From: Paracoccus sp. MA
Lineage (GTDB): Bacteria > Pseudomonadota > Alphaproteobacteria > Rhodobacterales > Rhodobacteraceae
Assembly: GCF_020990385.1 (NCBI RefSeq)
Contig: NZ_CP087598.1
Location: forward strand, 2,051,001 to 2,115,000
Direction: 5' to 3'
Length of the DNA stretch: 64,000 nt
The notes below the pieces were generated by a model, which was not told the origin of the DNA, made no database searches, and saw only the letters and a list, made by a program, of their open reading frames with translations. Below, one piece after another: positions 1 to 10,222 of this stretch. The stretch's first letter is position 1, and every line of letters starts with the position of its first letter. Made by a program: the position numbers and the translations under genes.

Positions 1-922
1 AATAGGCATCGCTTCCCGGCGGCAGGAAATGCCCGGCCGCCAGTCTCTCGGCCAGCGCCCAGTCGCCCTGCCGCAATGCCAGCCGGGCGTAATCGGCGCG
101 CTTGCCGGCCCAGGCGGCGGGGTCGCGCAGCGCCTCGGCGCTGGTCGAGCGTTCCAGCATCAGCGCGCGCGCCAGGTCCGGCATCTTGGCCCAGACCCGC
201 CAGCGGAAGCGGTCCAGCGCCAGCCCCGCATCGCCCCGCTGCGCGTCCGGCAGGGCCAGGATCAGCGCATCCACCCCCGCCTGCCCCGATTGCAGCGCCA
301 GCCGCGCGCGGCCCAGGGCCTGCGCGGGATCCGAGGCCAGGGGCAGCACCACCTGCGCCGCCTGCCATTCGCCCAGATCCAGAAGCCGCATCAGCCGCGC
401 ATCGTGCAGGCCGGCAACCTCGGCGCCATGCGCGGCCAGGAAGGCGTCGGCCTCGGGCTTGGTCAGCGCCTGCTCGGACCAGAAGCGGGCGATCTCGGCC
501 TTGGCGGCCGGCGGGTCGGTGGCCTGCAGGGCGGCGATCAGCGCCATCGCGCCGTTCAGCGTGTCCGGGCGGCGGGTGCCGAACCACGCGATCACCTCGG
601 CCGGCGGCAGGTCCGGGCGCAGCACCGCGTCGCCGCGCTTCCAGAACAGCGCCATGCCGGGCCAGTCGCGGTTGCGGGCGGCGAAATCGCGGTATTCCGG
701 CCAGCTGCCCTGCCCGGCCCGCAGCCGCTGCCACTGGATCAGGTCGCGGGCGATGGGGCCCGAGGCCTCGGCCTCGGCCGTGGCGGTCGCCCAGTCGCGC
801 ATCGCCGCCGCCGCAAGCGCGCGCGACAGGTGCCCGGCATCCTCGGCCCCGGCCGGCTGGGCAAGGCTTACGGCAAGGGCCAGCACCGGCGCCAGGAGCC
901 TGTCACGGAAAGGATACATCAT
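1..922 (-). CDS. Lytic murein transglycosylase, N-terminal part (partial)
   Basis: The gene runs off the left edge; 307 residues of the N-terminus are visible. It begins with a signal peptide ([21 protein letters not shown], then a QPAGA-like cleavage region) and continues as an all-helical, Ala/Leu/Arg-rich region with repeated short helix pairs, like the superhelical U-domain of Slt70-type soluble transglycosylases that cleave the MurNAc-GlcNAc bond of peptidoglycan in the periplasm. The catalytic SLT domain would lie outside the window, so the call rests on the helical part and on my knowledge that such a gene often sits divergently beside dapA in Rhodobacteraceae. The start is the first of two consecutive ATGs, preceded by an AGAAAGGGGGG ribosome binding site. 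Confidence 0.65.
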   Translation of the reverse strand, partial: MMYPFRDRLLAPVLALAVSLAQPAGAEDAGHLSRALAAAAMRDWATATAEAEASGPIARDLIQWQRLRAGQGSWPEYRDFAARNRDWPGMALFWKRGDAVLRPDLPPAEVIAWFGTRRPDTLNGAMALIAALQATDPPAAKAEIARFWSEQALTKPEADAFLAAHGAEVAGLHDARLMRLLDLGEWQAAQVVLPLASDPAQALGRARLALQSGQAGVDALILALPDAQRGDAGLALDRFRWRVWAKMPDLARALMLERSTSAEALRDPAAWAGKRADYARLALRQGDWALAERLAAGHFLPPGSDAY

Positions 923-1025
923 GCCCCCCTTTCTGCGAGGTTCCGCCGGGCGGCGCAACTCACATCCTTGGCAATCCGCGCGCCCGGATGTAAGCCGCCA
1001 GCAGAGGCAAATTCAGGATACCCAC

Positions 1026-1901
1026 ATGTTCAAAGGCTCGCTGCCCGCGCTGGTCACGCCCTTCACCCCGGACGGGGAGCTGGATCTCCCCGCGCTGGAA
1101 AAGCTCGTCGACTGGCATGTCGCACAGGGCAGCCACGGGCTGGTGCCCGTCGGCACCACCGGCGAAAGCCCGACGCTGAGCCATGAGGAACACCGCAAGG
1201 TCATCGAAGAGGTGGTGCGCATGGCCGCCGGCCGCATCCCGGTCGTCGCCGGCGCCGGCTCGAACTCGACGCGCGAGGGGATCGGGCTGGTGCAGCACGC
1301 GCAGGCCGCCGGCGCCGATGCGGCGCTGGTGGTGACGCCCTATTACAACAAGCCGACCCAGGCCGGGCTGATCGCGCATTACACCGCGCTGCACGACGCC
1401 AGCGACCTGCCGATCATCATCTACAACATCCCCGGCCGCTCGGTCATCGACATGCTGCCCGAGACCATGGGCGAACTGGCGAAGCTGCCGCGCATCATCG
1501 GCGTCAAGGACGCCACCGGCAAGCTTGAGCGGGTCAGCCAGCAGCGCGCCGCCTGCGGCAAGGATTTCGTGCAGCTTTCGGGCGAGGACGCCACCGCGCT
1601 CGGCTTCAACGCCCATGGCGGGGTGGGCTGCATCTCGGTCACGGCGAATGTGGCGCCGAAGCTCTGCGCCCAGTTCCAGGAGGCGACGCTCGCCGGCGAC
1701 TACGCCAAGGCGCTGGACTACCAGGACAGGCTGATGCCGCTGCACGAGGCGATCTTCCTTGAGCCGGGCGTCGCCGGGGCGAAATATGCCATGTCGCGGC
1801 TGGGTCTTTGCAGCGACGCCGTGCGCCTGCCGCTGGTCGGGCTGACCGAGGCCACCAAGGCGCGGATCGACGCGGCCTTGGCCCATGCCGGGCTGATCTG
1901 A
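1026..1901 (+). CDS. dapA: 4-hydroxy-tetrahydrodipicolinate synthase
   Basis: Condenses pyruvate with aspartate semialdehyde, the committed step of lysine and diaminopimelate synthesis, in the cytosol. At 291 residues it has the normal family length. Visible family residues are the GTTGE loop (43-47), the catalytic Tyr133 in the YNIPGR segment, the TPYYNKP segment (104-110) and the Schiff-base Lys161 in GVKDATG. The ATG at 1026 is preceded by AGGAT at suitable spacing; the longer reading frame upstream overlaps the divergent transglycosylase and is not expected to be translated. The gene stands alone and is closed by a strong terminator at 1921-1948. smpB, a common dapA neighbour in relatives, is instead about 55 kb away. 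Confidence 0.97.
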   Translation: MFKGSLPALVTPFTPDGELDLPALEKLVDWHVAQGSHGLVPVGTTGESPTLSHEEHRKVIEEVVRMAAGRIPVVAGAGSNSTREGIGLVQHAQAAGADAALVVTPYYNKPTQAGLIAHYTALHDASDLPIIIYNIPGRSVIDMLPETMGELAKLPRIIGVKDATGKLERVSQQRAACGKDFVQLSGEDATALGFNAHGGVGCISVTANVAPKLCAQFQEATLAGDYAKALDYQDRLMPLHEAIFLEPGVAGAKYAMSRLGLCSDAVRLPLVGLTEATKARIDAALAHAGLI

Positions 1902-1920
1902 GCGGCGCATCAGGACGGAC

Positions 1921-1948
1921 AAGGGGGGCGGGTTTCCGTCCCCTTTTT
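1921..1948 (+). terminator. Rho-independent terminator of dapA
   Basis: An 11-bp stem (1921-1931 with 1936-1946, two G-U pairs) closed by a GTTT loop and followed by a run of T residues. It starts 20 bases after the dapA stop codon, on the plus strand. Confidence 0.85.
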
Positions 1949-1979
1949 CATGCCCTGGCCTGGCCGGACCGCCGCGGCC

Positions 1980-2112
1980 GGGGGCTTTGCGCCCCCGGAC
2001 CCCCGCAGGATATTTGGACAAGAAAGAAGCGGCTGGCCGGCCACCTCTCTGCCTGGTTCTTTCTTGTCCAAATATCCTGGGGGAGCGCGGAACGCGCGGG
2101 GGCGAAGCCCCC
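1980..2112. repeat. Dispersed intergenic element, paired form
   Basis: A large imperfect palindrome between the convergent genes dapA and mnhG. The inner arms 2007-2028 and 2057-2078 are perfect 22-bp inverted repeats with core TATTTGGACAAGAAAGAA and a 28-base loop. Outside them lie two G/C hairpins, GGGGGC-TTTGC-GCCCCC (1980-1996) and GGGGGC-GAA-GCCCCC (2098-2112). One of ten loci of this family in the window; function unknown, a bidirectional terminator or REP-like sequence being the simplest ideas. Confidence 0.8.
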
Positions 2113-2131
2113 AAACGGGCTTGTCGCCTTG

Positions 2132-2515
2132 CTAATCCCCGGGACGGCGATCGACAAGGCTGGCCTTGTCCGGATCGGCGAAGGTGGCCCAGTCCTTGCC
2201 GGGCGCCGGACGGGGCAATTCGTCGCGGCTCCAGCCCAGATGCATATGGGCCTTGGCGATGAAATAGCCGGTGACCGGGGCAGTCAGGAACAGGAACAGC
2301 GTGATCAGCAGCTCGTGCCAGGTCAGCGCCCCGTGCCGTGCCGGGAACCAGATCAGCGAGGCGATCAGCACCGCCCCCACCCCCAGCGTCGCCGATTTCG
2401 TCGGCGCGTGCAGGCGCGTCATCGGGTCTGGCAGCTTGACCAGCCCGTAGGAGCCGACGAGCCCGAAGAACCCGCCCACCACCAGCAGAACCGAGACGAC
2501 GATTTCCGCGATCAT
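2132..2515 (-). CDS. mnhG: Monovalent cation/H+ antiporter subunit G
   Basis: Small membrane subunit (127 residues) of the Mrp-type Na+/H+ or K+/H+ antiporter. Three hydrophobic segments are visible (about 5-25, 43-58, 68-86), with the family segment VGSYGLVKLPDPMTRLHAPTKS between the first two; the C-terminal 40 residues are charged and cytosolic. It is the last gene of a six-gene minus-strand operon, 9 bases after mnhF. The complex exchanges cytoplasmic sodium or potassium for protons and supports pH homeostasis and salt tolerance. In rhizobia the same operon is named pha and mostly handles potassium, so ion specificity cannot be decided here. Confidence 0.93.
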   Translation of the reverse strand: MIAEIVVSVLLVVGGFFGLVGSYGLVKLPDPMTRLHAPTKSATLGVGAVLIASLIWFPARHGALTWHELLITLFLFLTAPVTGYFIAKAHMHLGWSRDELPRPAPGKDWATFADPDKASLVDRRPGD

Positions 2516-2524
2516 GCCCGCCCC

Positions 2525-2794
2525 CTATTCGATGATGTCGCCGCGCAGGACGAATTTCGCATAGGCCACGGTCGAGATGAAGCCGACCATGGCGAAAAGC
2601 AGCGAGGCCTCGAAATACATCCCCGTGCCCTTGTCGATGCCGAACAGCGTCAGAAGCGCGATCATGTTGATCGCCATGGTGTCCAGCGCCAGCACCCGGT
2701 CCGACAGGCCCGGTGCGAAGACCACGCGATAAAGGCAGAACAGCAGCGCCAGCCCGAAGCAGCCATAGGCGAAGAGAAGCGCGTAAGCGATCAT
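2525..2794 (-). CDS. mnhF: Monovalent cation/H+ antiporter subunit F
   Basis: An 89-residue membrane subunit with three transmembrane helices (about 3-23, 36-54, 62-80). The family-typical RVVFAPGLSDRVLALDTM segment links helices one and two. It overlaps the end of mnhE by four bases (ATGA), so the two are probably translationally coupled. It is a small accessory subunit required for assembly of the Mrp complex in characterised systems; it has no catalytic role of its own. Confidence 0.93.
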   Translation of the reverse strand: MIAYALLFAYGCFGLALLFCLYRVVFAPGLSDRVLALDTMAINMIALLTLFGIDKGTGMYFEASLLFAMVGFISTVAYAKFVLRGDIIE

Positions 2795-3282
2795 TCGAAG
2801 ATCTCCTTCAGCCGGGCCTCGTAGCGGGTCTTGATCTCGTCCAGCACCGCCTCGGGGTCGGGGGCGTGCATGGCGTGGACCAGCAGGGCGCGCCCGTCCT
2901 CGGACAGGTCACAGCTGACGGTGCCGGGGGTGAGGGTGATGGTCGCGGCCAGGGCGGTGATCGCCTCGGGGCGGCGCAGGTCCAGCGGCACCGCGATCCA
3001 GGCGGGCTGAAGCGCCCGGCGCGGCATGAACAGCACGATGCGCGCCACGGTGAAATTCGCCTTGGCGATGTCCCAGATCACCATGGCCAGATAGGCCGGG
3101 ATGCGCTGCGGCTTGCTGTAGCCGTTGGCGCCCGGCCAATAGGGCGCGGTGATCAGCGGCACCACCACGCCGATGATCGCGGCAAAGACCAGCGAGCCGA
3201 CCGCCCAGCGGTTGACCAGGGCCATCCAGACCAGGACCAGCGTGACCGACAGCCAGGGATGCGGGAGCAGGCGGCGGATCAT
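2791..3282 (-). CDS. mnhE: Monovalent cation/H+ antiporter subunit E
   Basis: A 163-residue subunit. The N-terminal half contains two membrane segments (about 10-45), followed by a conserved soluble part with the family phrases LAMVIWDIAKANFTVA and TPGTVSCDLSEDGRALLVH, typical of MnhE/PhaE. It overlaps mnhD upstream and mnhF downstream by four bases each. It belongs to the Mrp antiporter complex in the inner membrane. Confidence 0.93.
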   Translation of the reverse strand: MIRRLLPHPWLSVTLVLVWMALVNRWAVGSLVFAAIIGVVVPLITAPYWPGANGYSKPQRIPAYLAMVIWDIAKANFTVARIVLFMPRRALQPAWIAVPLDLRRPEAITALAATITLTPGTVSCDLSEDGRALLVHAMHAPDPEAVLDEIKTRYEARLKEIFE

Positions 3283-4853
3283 TTCGTGCCCTCCTGCCCT
3301 TCCAGCACCGCCGAGACATAGGCGTCGGGATCATGCAGCTGCGCGGCGGTCGCCTCGGCAAAGCGCATGGCCAGGCCGGCAAAGGCGGTCAGGGCCACGA
3401 TGCCCGACAGAAGCAGCGCCACTGAGGCCACCGCCAGCCAGTTCGCCGGCGCATCGCCGAGGTCCTGGACCGGCTCGTCCGGCTCCAGCTTGGGGCCGGC
3501 CGCGACCGTCGGCGCCGGCACCGGCGCCGGGCCGAGCTCGAAGCTCTTCCAGAAGACGATCGAGCCGGCGCGCGACATGGCATAGATCGCGATCAGCGAG
3601 GTGATCAGAATCGTCGCCCAGATCCAGACCATCGCCGGGGCCGCGCCGGTGGCCTGCATCACCAAGAGCTTGCCGATGAAGCCGGAAAACGGCGGCATGC
3701 CGACCACGGCGATGGCCGCGGTGAAATACAGCGCCGCGACCAGCCCGTTGCCCGGCATCACCCGGTCCAGCCGCAGCCACAGATCGCCCCGGCGCGCGCC
3801 GATCATGTCCACGATCAGGAACAGCGCCCCCGCCGCCAGCGTCGAGTGGATCAGGTAATAGACCGCCGCCGCGGTGCCCTGCGGGGTGAACTGCGCCACC
3901 GCGATCATCAGCGTCCCGATCGAGCCGATGGCGGCGAAAGCGGCCAGCCGGCCCAGATGGCGGGTGCCCAGGATGCCGATCTGGCCGATGGCCAGCGTGA
4001 ACAGCGCCGCCGGCAGCAGCAGGTCGGCCACCACGCTTTGGGTCACGGCGTCCTGCGGAAAGACCAGGGTGAAGAAGCGGATGATGCCATAGACCCCGAC
4101 CTTGGTCATGATGGCGAACAGCGCCGCCACCGGCCCCGGCGCATTGGCATAGGTCGAGGGCAGCCAGAAATGCAGCGGCACCAGCGCCGCCTTGACGGCA
4201 AAGACCAGCATCAACAGCACCGCGCCGGCGCGCAGCAGCGCCGTATCCTCGGCCGGCATCGCCGCCACGCGCAGGGCCATGTCGGCCATGTTCAGCGTGC
4301 CGGTGACGGAATAGAGCACCCCCAGCGCCGCCAGGAACAGGGTCGAGCCGGCCAGGTTGTAGGCGATATACTGCACCCCGGCGCGCAGCCGCATCTCGCC
4401 CCCGCCGTGGATCATCAGACCGTAGCTGGCGATCAGCAGGATCTCGAAGAAGACGAACAGGTTGAAGGCGTCGCCGGTCAGGAAGGCGCCGCAGACGCCC
4501 ATCAGCTGGAACTGCCAGAGCGCATGGAAATGCCGGCCCTTGCGGTCCCAGCCCGAGCCCATGGCGTAAAGCTGCACCGCCAGCGCCAGCATCGCGGTCA
4601 GAAGCAGCATCAGCGCCGCCAGCCGGTCCAGCATCAGCACGATGCCGAAGGGCGCGGCCCAGTTGCCGAGGCGATAGACCTGCACCTCTCCGCCCGCGGC
4701 GAGCAGGTTCAGGTAAAGCGCCACCGCGGCCAGAAGCGCGGTCCCGGCGACCGAGAACACCCGCTGCAACAGCAGGTCGTTGCGCATCCACAGGATGATG
4801 AGCGGCCCGATGACGGCGGGCAGGACGACGGGGGCGATGATCAGATGGCTCAT
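3279..4853 (-). CDS. mnhD: Monovalent cation/H+ antiporter subunit D
   Basis: A 524-residue polytopic membrane protein of the NuoN/NuoM family with about 14 helices. With MnhA it forms the ion-translocating core related to the antiporter-like subunits of respiratory complex I. The conserved loop with KAALVPLHFWLPSTYANAPG (about 216-235), containing the functional Lys and the HFWLP signature, and the PPFSGFIGKLLV segment (about 379-390) are visible. A 30-residue acidic, proline-rich cytosolic insert (about 443-472) precedes the last helix. Four-base overlaps with mnhC and mnhE place it in the middle of the operon. Confidence 0.95.
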   Translation of the reverse strand: MSHLIIAPVVLPAVIGPLIILWMRNDLLLQRVFSVAGTALLAAVALYLNLLAAGGEVQVYRLGNWAAPFGIVLMLDRLAALMLLLTAMLALAVQLYAMGSGWDRKGRHFHALWQFQLMGVCGAFLTGDAFNLFVFFEILLIASYGLMIHGGGEMRLRAGVQYIAYNLAGSTLFLAALGVLYSVTGTLNMADMALRVAAMPAEDTALLRAGAVLLMLVFAVKAALVPLHFWLPSTYANAPGPVAALFAIMTKVGVYGIIRFFTLVFPQDAVTQSVVADLLLPAALFTLAIGQIGILGTRHLGRLAAFAAIGSIGTLMIAVAQFTPQGTAAAVYYLIHSTLAAGALFLIVDMIGARRGDLWLRLDRVMPGNGLVAALYFTAAIAVVGMPPFSGFIGKLLVMQATGAAPAMVWIWATILITSLIAIYAMSRAGSIVFWKSFELGPAPVPAPTVAAGPKLEPDEPVQDLGDAPANWLAVASVALLLSGIVALTAFAGLAMRFAEATAAQLHDPDAYVSAVLEGQEGTK

Positions 4854-5203
4854 GCCTGGTCATCCCTCGGCAGGCGGTCGGCGCGCGGCATGTCCACCCG
4901 GTCGTCGCCGCCTTCCAGGAAGGCCCCCAGCGCCATCATCACCACCACCGCGGTCATGCCGAAGCTGATGACGATGGCGGTCAGCACCAGTGCCTGCGGC
5001 AGCGGGTCGGTATAGACCTCCACCCCCTTTTGCAGGATCGGCGGCGCGTTCACCACCAGCCGCCCGGTCGAGAACAGGAACAGGTTGATGGCATAGCTGA
5101 GCATGGTCATGCCCAGCACCACGGCGAATGTCCGCAGCCGCAGGATCAGATAGACCCCGGCGGCGGTCAGCATGCCGATCGCGCTCGACAGCAGAAGTTC
5201 CAT
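4850..5203 (-). CDS. mnhC: Monovalent cation/H+ antiporter subunit C
   Basis: A 117-residue three-helix protein homologous to NuoK of complex I. The segment DPLPQALVLTAIVISFGMTA (about 65-84) is the family signature. The chosen ATG (5203) overlaps the stop of the large mnhA gene by one base (ATGA arrangement); longer starts would run into mnhA. It sits between the fused A/B subunit and mnhD, the usual Mrp order A(B)-C-D-E-F-G. Confidence 0.94.
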   Translation of the reverse strand: MELLLSSAIGMLTAAGVYLILRLRTFAVVLGMTMLSYAINLFLFSTGRLVVNAPPILQKGVEVYTDPLPQALVLTAIVISFGMTAVVVMMALGAFLEGGDDRVDMPRADRLPRDDQA

Positions 5204-8043
5204 CAGCGCCGCGCCTCCCTGCTGGGGTCGATGTCCATCGGGTCCAGGTTCACCGTCTCGCCCGCCTGCCGCGCGATCCGCGACAGCGAGTTCAGGGCCA
5301 GCATCACCGCCCCGACCACGCACAGGAACACGCCCAGATCGAAGCCCATGGCCGAGGCCAGCTCGAATTCTTCGAGCCCCGGCAGCTTCACATAGCCATA
5401 GGCCGAGGTCAGGAAGGGCAGGCCGGCGAACCAGGCGCCGATTCCGGTCAGCCCGGCGGCGATGACGCCGGCGCCGATCAGCGCGTGATAGTTGATCTTT
5501 TGCCGCTCCTGCGCCCAGGCAAAGCCCGAGGCCATGTATTGCGACACCAGCGCCACCGCGACCACCAGCCCGGCGATGAAGCCGCCGCCCGGCATGTTGT
5601 GGCCGCGCAGGAAGATGTACAGCCCGACCACCAGCGAAACCGGCAGGATCAGCCGCGTCACCACCACCAGCGTCAGCGGATGCCGGTCGCCGGCCCGGCG
5701 GCTGTCATGGATCCAGTTGCGCAGCCGCCGGCCGCTGGCGCCGGCCAGCAGCGTCTCGGTCAGGGCGAAGATGGTCAGCGCGGCGATGCCCAGCACCGTG
5801 ATCTCGCCGAAGGTATCGTAGCCGCGGAAGTCCACCAGGATCACGTTGACCACGTTGTCGCCGCCGCCCAGCCTGTAGCTGTTGGCCAGCATGTATTCCG
5901 AGATCGAGGAAAAGGCGAAATCGCTGCGCATGATCACATAGGCCAGCGCCCCGAAGCCCAGCCCGGTCAGCGTGGCGATGAAGGCGTCGATGCCGCGCTT
6001 GCGGTCGCGGCTGTCGATCACCGTGAACTTGGGCAGGAAGTTCAGCGCCAGCAGCAGCAGGACGACCGTGACCACCTCGACCGAGATCTGCGTCAGCGCC
6101 AGGTCGGGGGCCGAAAAATAGATGAAGCTGACCGAGACCATCAGCCCGATGATGCCGACCAGCACCAGCGCCAGGATGCGCTGGCGGTGAAAGGCCACCA
6201 TGCAGCAGATCGCCACCATCAGCGCCGCCCAGCCGACCAGCGGCACCGGCTGGACCGGCAGCATCGGCCGGGTCGCGCCCTGCCAGCCGCCGGTCGAGAA
6301 GGCCCAGAAGCCGCAAAGCACCACGGTCAGCGAAAAGGCGGCAAGGGCGCGCGACATCGAGCCGTTGGTCAGCCGGTCGGTGAAGACGCCCGCCGCGCCG
6401 GTCGTCCAGCGGGTGATGGCGTCGAAGATCGCCTTGGCGTCCGGCCAGGCCATCGCCGCCCGCATGGCCAGCAGGTGGCGGTTCAGCGCCAGCAGCAGCG
6501 CCCCGCCGATCAGCGCGGTGATCGACAGCATCAGCGCCGGGGTCACGCCATGCCACAGCGCCAGATGCGGATGCTGGGCGGTGCCGGTGACGGCGCTGGC
6601 CGAGACATCGACCAGCCAGCCGGCCATGCCGGCGGGAAACAGCCCGATCAGCACCACCAGCACCACCAGCAGCGCAGGGGCGGACCACAGGCCGAAGCCC
6701 GGGTCATGCGGGCGATGCGGGTAGTCCTGACGCGCGGGGCCGAAGAACACCTGCCAGACGAATCGCAGCGAATAGCAGACCGAGAACAGCGCCCCCAGCG
6801 TCGCCATCGCCGCGATCAGCCAGGGATTGCCCTGCCAGGCGGCATGGGTCGCCTCTTCCAGCATCAGCTCTTTCGACAGGAAGCCGTTCAGCGGCGGGAT
6901 GCCGGCCATGGACAGCGCCGCCACGGTGCCGATGACGAAGGTCACCGGCATCAGCCGCCGCAACCCGCCCAGACGGGCGATGGAACGCGTGCCGGCCTCG
7001 TGGTCGATGATGCCGGCGGTCATGAACAGCGCCGCCTTGAAGGTGGCGTGGTTGATGATGTGGAATACCGCCGCCCCCGCCGCCGCCTCGGTGCCGAAGC
7101 CCAGAAGCATGGTGATGAGGCCCAGATGCGAGACGGTGGAAAAGGCCAAGAGCGATTTCAGGTCGTCGCGGAAGATGGCGATCCAGGCCGCCAGCACCAT
7201 GGTCGCAAGCCCGGTGGTGGCGACGATATAGAACCATTCCGGCGTGCCCGACAGCACCGGCCACAGCCGCGCCATCAGGAACAGCCCGGCCTTCACCATG
7301 GTCGCCGAATGCAGATAGGCCGAAACCGGCGTCGGCGCCGCCATGGCATGCGGCAGCCAGAAATGGAACGGGAACTGCGCCGATTTGGTGAAGGCGCCCA
7401 GCAGGATCAGCAGCAGCGCCGGCAGGTAGAGCGGGCTGGCCTGGATCGCCTCGCGCGCCTGCAGGATATCCGAAATGTCGAAGCTGCCGGCGATATTGCC
7501 CAGGATCAGCATGCCCGCGATCATCGCAAGCCCGCCCATGCCGGTCACGGTCAACGCCATGCGCGCGCCCTGCCGCCCCTCAGGCAGGTGCTTCCAATAG
7601 CCGATCAGCAGGAAGGAGGACAGCGAGGTCAGCTCCCAGAACACCAGCAGCAGCAGGATGTTGTCGGACAGCACGATGCCCAGCATCGCGCCCTGGAACA
7701 GCATCAGATAGGTGTAGAACACCCCCGCCGGATCCTTGCGCGACAGGTAATAGCGGGCATAGGCGATGATCAGCAGGCCGATGCCCAGGATCAGGATGCC
7801 GAAGAGCAGGCCCAGCCCGTCGATGCGGAAATGCGCGTTCAGCCCCAGCGAGGGCAGCCAGGCGAAACGCGCCGTGATTACCTCGCCCGCCATGATCGCC
7901 GGGATATGCAGGCAAAGTCCCAGCAGCGCGAGGAAGGTCGCCGTCGCGCAAGAGACCGCAGCGACATCCCGCCCCGAGCGGATCAGCAATCCGGGCAGCA
8001 GCGCCCCGATGAACGGAAGCACGGCGATCAGTGCTGGCGACAT
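5203..8043 (-). CDS. mnhA: Monovalent cation/H+ antiporter fused subunit A/B
   Basis: A 946-residue protein joining MrpA and MrpB, as in PhaAB of rhizobia and other alphaproteobacteria. Residues about 1-500 form a NuoL-like antiporter core; the segment [20 protein letters not shown] and the Lys in [14 protein letters not shown] are visible. About 600-770 carry the MrpA C-terminal part with [16 protein letters not shown], and the last 150 residues are the MrpB domain (about 800-930) with [17 protein letters not shown]. It is the first gene of the operon. A short GTCCCC/GGGGAC hairpin lies just upstream, in the space shared with the divergent ruvC. Confidence 0.95.
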   Translation of the reverse strand: MSPALIAVLPFIGALLPGLLIRSGRDVAAVSCATATFLALLGLCLHIPAIMAGEVITARFAWLPSLGLNAHFRIDGLGLLFGILILGIGLLIIAYARYYLSRKDPAGVFYTYLMLFQGAMLGIVLSDNILLLLVFWELTSLSSFLLIGYWKHLPEGRQGARMALTVTGMGGLAMIAGMLILGNIAGSFDISDILQAREAIQASPLYLPALLLILLGAFTKSAQFPFHFWLPHAMAAPTPVSAYLHSATMVKAGLFLMARLWPVLSGTPEWFYIVATTGLATMVLAAWIAIFRDDLKSLLAFSTVSHLGLITMLLGFGTEAAAGAAVFHIINHATFKAALFMTAGIIDHEAGTRSIARLGGLRRLMPVTFVIGTVAALSMAGIPPLNGFLSKELMLEEATHAAWQGNPWLIAAMATLGALFSVCYSLRFVWQVFFGPARQDYPHRPHDPGFGLWSAPALLVVLVVLIGLFPAGMAGWLVDVSASAVTGTAQHPHLALWHGVTPALMLSITALIGGALLLALNRHLLAMRAAMAWPDAKAIFDAITRWTTGAAGVFTDRLTNGSMSRALAAFSLTVVLCGFWAFSTGGWQGATRPMLPVQPVPLVGWAALMVAICCMVAFHRQRILALVLVGIIGLMVSVSFIYFSAPDLALTQISVEVVTVVLLLLALNFLPKFTVIDSRDRKRGIDAFIATLTGLGFGALAYVIMRSDFAFSSISEYMLANSYRLGGGDNVVNVILVDFRGYDTFGEITVLGIAALTIFALTETLLAGASGRRLRNWIHDSRRAGDRHPLTLVVVTRLILPVSLVVGLYIFLRGHNMPGGGFIAGLVVAVALVSQYMASGFAWAQERQKINYHALIGAGVIAAGLTGIGAWFAGLPFLTSAYGYVKLPGLEEFELASAMGFDLGVFLCVVGAVMLALNSLSRIARQAGETVNLDPMDIDPSREARR

Positions 8044-8071
8044 TGTCCCTCGTCCCTTTTCGTGCCCCTCT

Positions 8072-8086
8072 GTCCCCGATGGGGAC
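8072..8086. promoter_or_regulatory. Small perfect dyad upstream of the mnh operon
   Basis: GTCCCC-GAT-GGGGAC, a perfect 6-bp dyad 29 bases upstream of the mnhA start in the 121-base gap shared with ruvC. Just beyond it (8093-8098) the minus strand reads TTGACA, a perfect -35 box, but no convincing -10 sits 16-18 bases on. It could be an operator or a hairpin in the 5' leader of the antiporter mRNA. Only the symmetry is certain. Confidence 0.3.
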
Positions 8087-8164
8087 CTGCGATGTCAAGC
8101 GGATGACAAAGCAACTAGGCGATGTTCGCCTTTCGTGCTAACGCTTGGCAAAAAGGGAACAGGC

Positions 8165-8659
8165 ATGAAGATCATCGGCATAGACCCCGGCCTGCGGAAC
8201 ATGGGCTGGGGCGTGATCGCGGTCGAGGGGCCGCGCCTGCGGCATCTGGGCAACGGCATCGTCCATTCCGAGGCGGGCGAGCTGGGTCCGCGCCTCGCCG
8301 CGCTCTATCGCGGGCTTTGCGCGGTGATCGTCCGGCATGCCCCGGATGCGGCCGCGGTCGAGCAGACCTTCGTGAACAAGGACGCGCTCGGCACGCTGAA
8401 GCTGGGCCAGGCGCGCGGCATCGCCCTGCTGGCCCCGGCCGAGGCGGGGCTGGAGATCGGCGAATACGCCCCGAACGCGGTCAAGAAGACCGTGGTCGGC
8501 GTCGGCCATGCCGCCAAGGAGCAGATCCAGCACATGGTCCGCTTCATGCTGCCCGGCGTCGACTTCGCCGGACCGGACGCGGCGGACGCGCTGGCCGTGG
8601 CAATTTGTCACGCCCATCACCTGCAGGGCCGCGCCCTGCGCATCAAGGCAAGCGCGTGA
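8165..8659 (+). CDS. ruvC: Crossover junction endodeoxyribonuclease RuvC
   Basis: Resolves Holliday junctions by paired nicks. At 164 residues it is of normal size with an RNase H-like fold. The four metal-binding acidic residues are visible: Asp7 (GIDPG), Glu66 (VEQTF), Asp138 and Asp141 (GPDAADALA). The ATG is preceded by AAAGGGAACAGG. First gene of the plus-strand run ruvC-ruvA-htpX-ruvB-thioesterase, 10 bases before ruvA. It shares a 121-base upstream region with the divergent Mrp antiporter operon. Confidence 0.97.
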   Translation: MKIIGIDPGLRNMGWGVIAVEGPRLRHLGNGIVHSEAGELGPRLAALYRGLCAVIVRHAPDAAAVEQTFVNKDALGTLKLGQARGIALLAPAEAGLEIGEYAPNAVKKTVVGVGHAAKEQIQHMVRFMLPGVDFAGPDAADALAVAICHAHHLQGRALRIKASA

Positions 8660-8669
8660 GGGACGGGCC

Positions 8670-9341
8670 ATGATCGGACGCATCGCCGGGGTGATCCTGC
8701 ATCGGGCGCAGGACCATGTGCTGATCGACGTGCGCGGCGTGGGCTATATCGTCCATGTCAGCGAACGCACCGCCGCGAACCTGCCCCCCGCCGGGCAGGC
8801 GGTGGCGCTTTATACCGAATTGCTGGTGCGCGAGGACCTGCTGCAGCTGTTCGGCTTCCCCACGCTGCTGGAAAAGGAATGGCACCGGCTGCTGACCTCG
8901 GTGCAGGGGGTGGGGGCCAAGGTGGCGCTGGCGATCCTGGGCACGCTGGGACCGGACGGGCTGTCGCGCGCGCTGGCGCTCGGCGACTGGTCGGCGTTGC
9001 GCAAGGCCCAGGGCGTCGGCCCGAAACTGGCGCAGCGCGTGACCATGGAGCTGAAGGACAAGGCCCCCGCCGTCATGGCGATGGGCGGCAACCTGACCGT
9101 CGATCCCGGTCCCCTGCCCGAGCCCTCGGCCGAAGTGATCGAAGCGCCTGTCGCCCGGACAGCCACGGCAGCGCCATCCTCGGCCCAGGCGACGGCGGAT
9201 GCGCTCTCGGCCTTGGGGAATCTGGGTTATGCTCCGTCCGAGGCCGCCTCGGCCGTGGCCGAGGCCGCGGCCCGGGAACCCGCCGCGCCGACTGCCGCGT
9301 TGATCCGCGCGGCCCTGCGGCTGCTGGCGCCCAAGGAGTAA
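8670..9341 (+). CDS. ruvA: Holliday junction branch migration protein RuvA
   Basis: A 223-residue protein that binds the four-way junction as a tetramer and loads RuvB. It begins with the OB-fold (MIGRIAGVI, residues 1-64), then tandem helix-hairpin-helix motifs with [17 protein letters not shown] and [15 protein letters not shown] (about 73-127). The linker to the C-terminal RuvB-binding UBA-like domain (about 175-220) is long and Pro/Ala-rich, so the protein is somewhat longer than E. coli RuvA (203 residues). Ten bases after ruvC. Confidence 0.97.
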   Translation: MIGRIAGVILHRAQDHVLIDVRGVGYIVHVSERTAANLPPAGQAVALYTELLVREDLLQLFGFPTLLEKEWHRLLTSVQGVGAKVALAILGTLGPDGLSRALALGDWSALRKAQGVGPKLAQRVTMELKDKAPAVMAMGGNLTVDPGPLPEPSAEVIEAPVARTATAAPSSAQATADALSALGNLGYAPSEAASAVAEAAAREPAAPTAALIRAALRLLAPKE

Positions 9342-9346
9342 GGACG

Positions 9347-10222
9347 ATGACCGGAAACCTGCGCACCTTCATCCTGATGGCCGCCCTGACCGCGCTGGTC
9401 ATGGGCATGGGCTATCTGCTGGGCGGCCAGGGCGGCGCGGTGATCGCGCTGGTGCTGGCCGGGGCCGGCAACCTGTTCGCCTGGTGGAACAGCGACAAGA
9501 TGGTGCTGCGCCAGCAGGGCGCGCATCCGGTCACCCGCCAGCAAGCCCCGGAACTGGTCGACATGGTCGCGGCGCTGGCGCAGCGGGCGAACCTGCCGAT
9601 GCCCAAGGTCTATGTGCTGGAAACCGAACAGCCCAACGCCTTCGCCACCGGCCGCAACCCGGAAAACGCCGCCGTGGCGGTGACGCAGGGCATCATGCGG
9701 GTGCTGAACCGCGACGAACTGGCCGGGGTGATCGCGCATGAGCTGGCGCATATCAAGCATCGCGACACGCTGACCATGACCGTCACCGCGACCATGGCCG
9801 GCGCCATCGCCATGCTGGGCAACATGCTGATGTTTTCCAGCATGTTCGGCGGGCGCGACGGCAATCGCGGCGGCGGGCTGGCGGCGATCCTCGCCATGAT
9901 CTTTGCGCCGATCGCGGCGGGGCTGGTGCAGATGGCGATCTCGCGCACCCGCGAATACGAGGCCGACCGGATGGGGGCCGAGATCTGCGGCAGGCCGATG
10001 GCGCTGGCAGGCGCGCTGGCCAAGATCTCGCGCGCGGCGGGCCAGGTGGTGAATATCCCGGCCGAAAGGAACCCCGCCTCGGCCAACCTGTTCATCGTGA
10101 ACCCGCTGCACGCGTTGCGCATGGACCGGCTTTTCGCCACCCATCCGCCGACCGAGGAGCGCATCGCCCGGCTGCAGGCCATGGCCTCGGGCACGGGCGC
10201 CGGCCCCTGGGGCGCGCGATGA
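9347..10222 (+). CDS. htpX: Membrane zinc metalloprotease HtpX
   Basis: A 291-residue M48 peptidase in the inner membrane, cutting misfolded membrane proteins together with FtsH in quality control. Two N-terminal helices (about 8-27, 31-48), the zinc-binding HELAH at 131-135, two further hydrophobic segments (about 145-165, 182-202) and the third zinc ligand in [12 protein letters not shown] (about 207-218) are present. It lies five bases after ruvA and overlaps ruvB by four bases, so a protease gene interrupts the usual ruvA-ruvB pair. Confidence 0.95.
   Translation: MTGNLRTFILMAALTALVMGMGYLLGGQGGAVIALVLAGAGNLFAWWNSDKMVLRQQGAHPVTRQQAPELVDMVAALAQRANLPMPKVYVLETEQPNAFATGRNPENAAVAVTQGIMRVLNRDELAGVIAHELAHIKHRDTLTMTVTATMAGAIAMLGNMLMFSSMFGGRDGNRGGGLAAILAMIFAPIAAGLVQMAISRTREYEADRMGAEICGRPMALAGALAKISRAAGQVVNIPAERNPASANLFIVNPLHALRMDRLFATHPPTEERIARLQAMASGTGAGPWGAR

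Noticed and set aside
960..1026. sigma-70 promoter for dapA (TTGGCA near 973)
   Set aside because: A -10 with acceptable spacing and sequence was not found.
5128..8106. A 992-residue open frame on the plus strand
   Set aside because: Antisense to the mnhA/B fusion, very rich in Gln, Arg and His, no recognisable domain.
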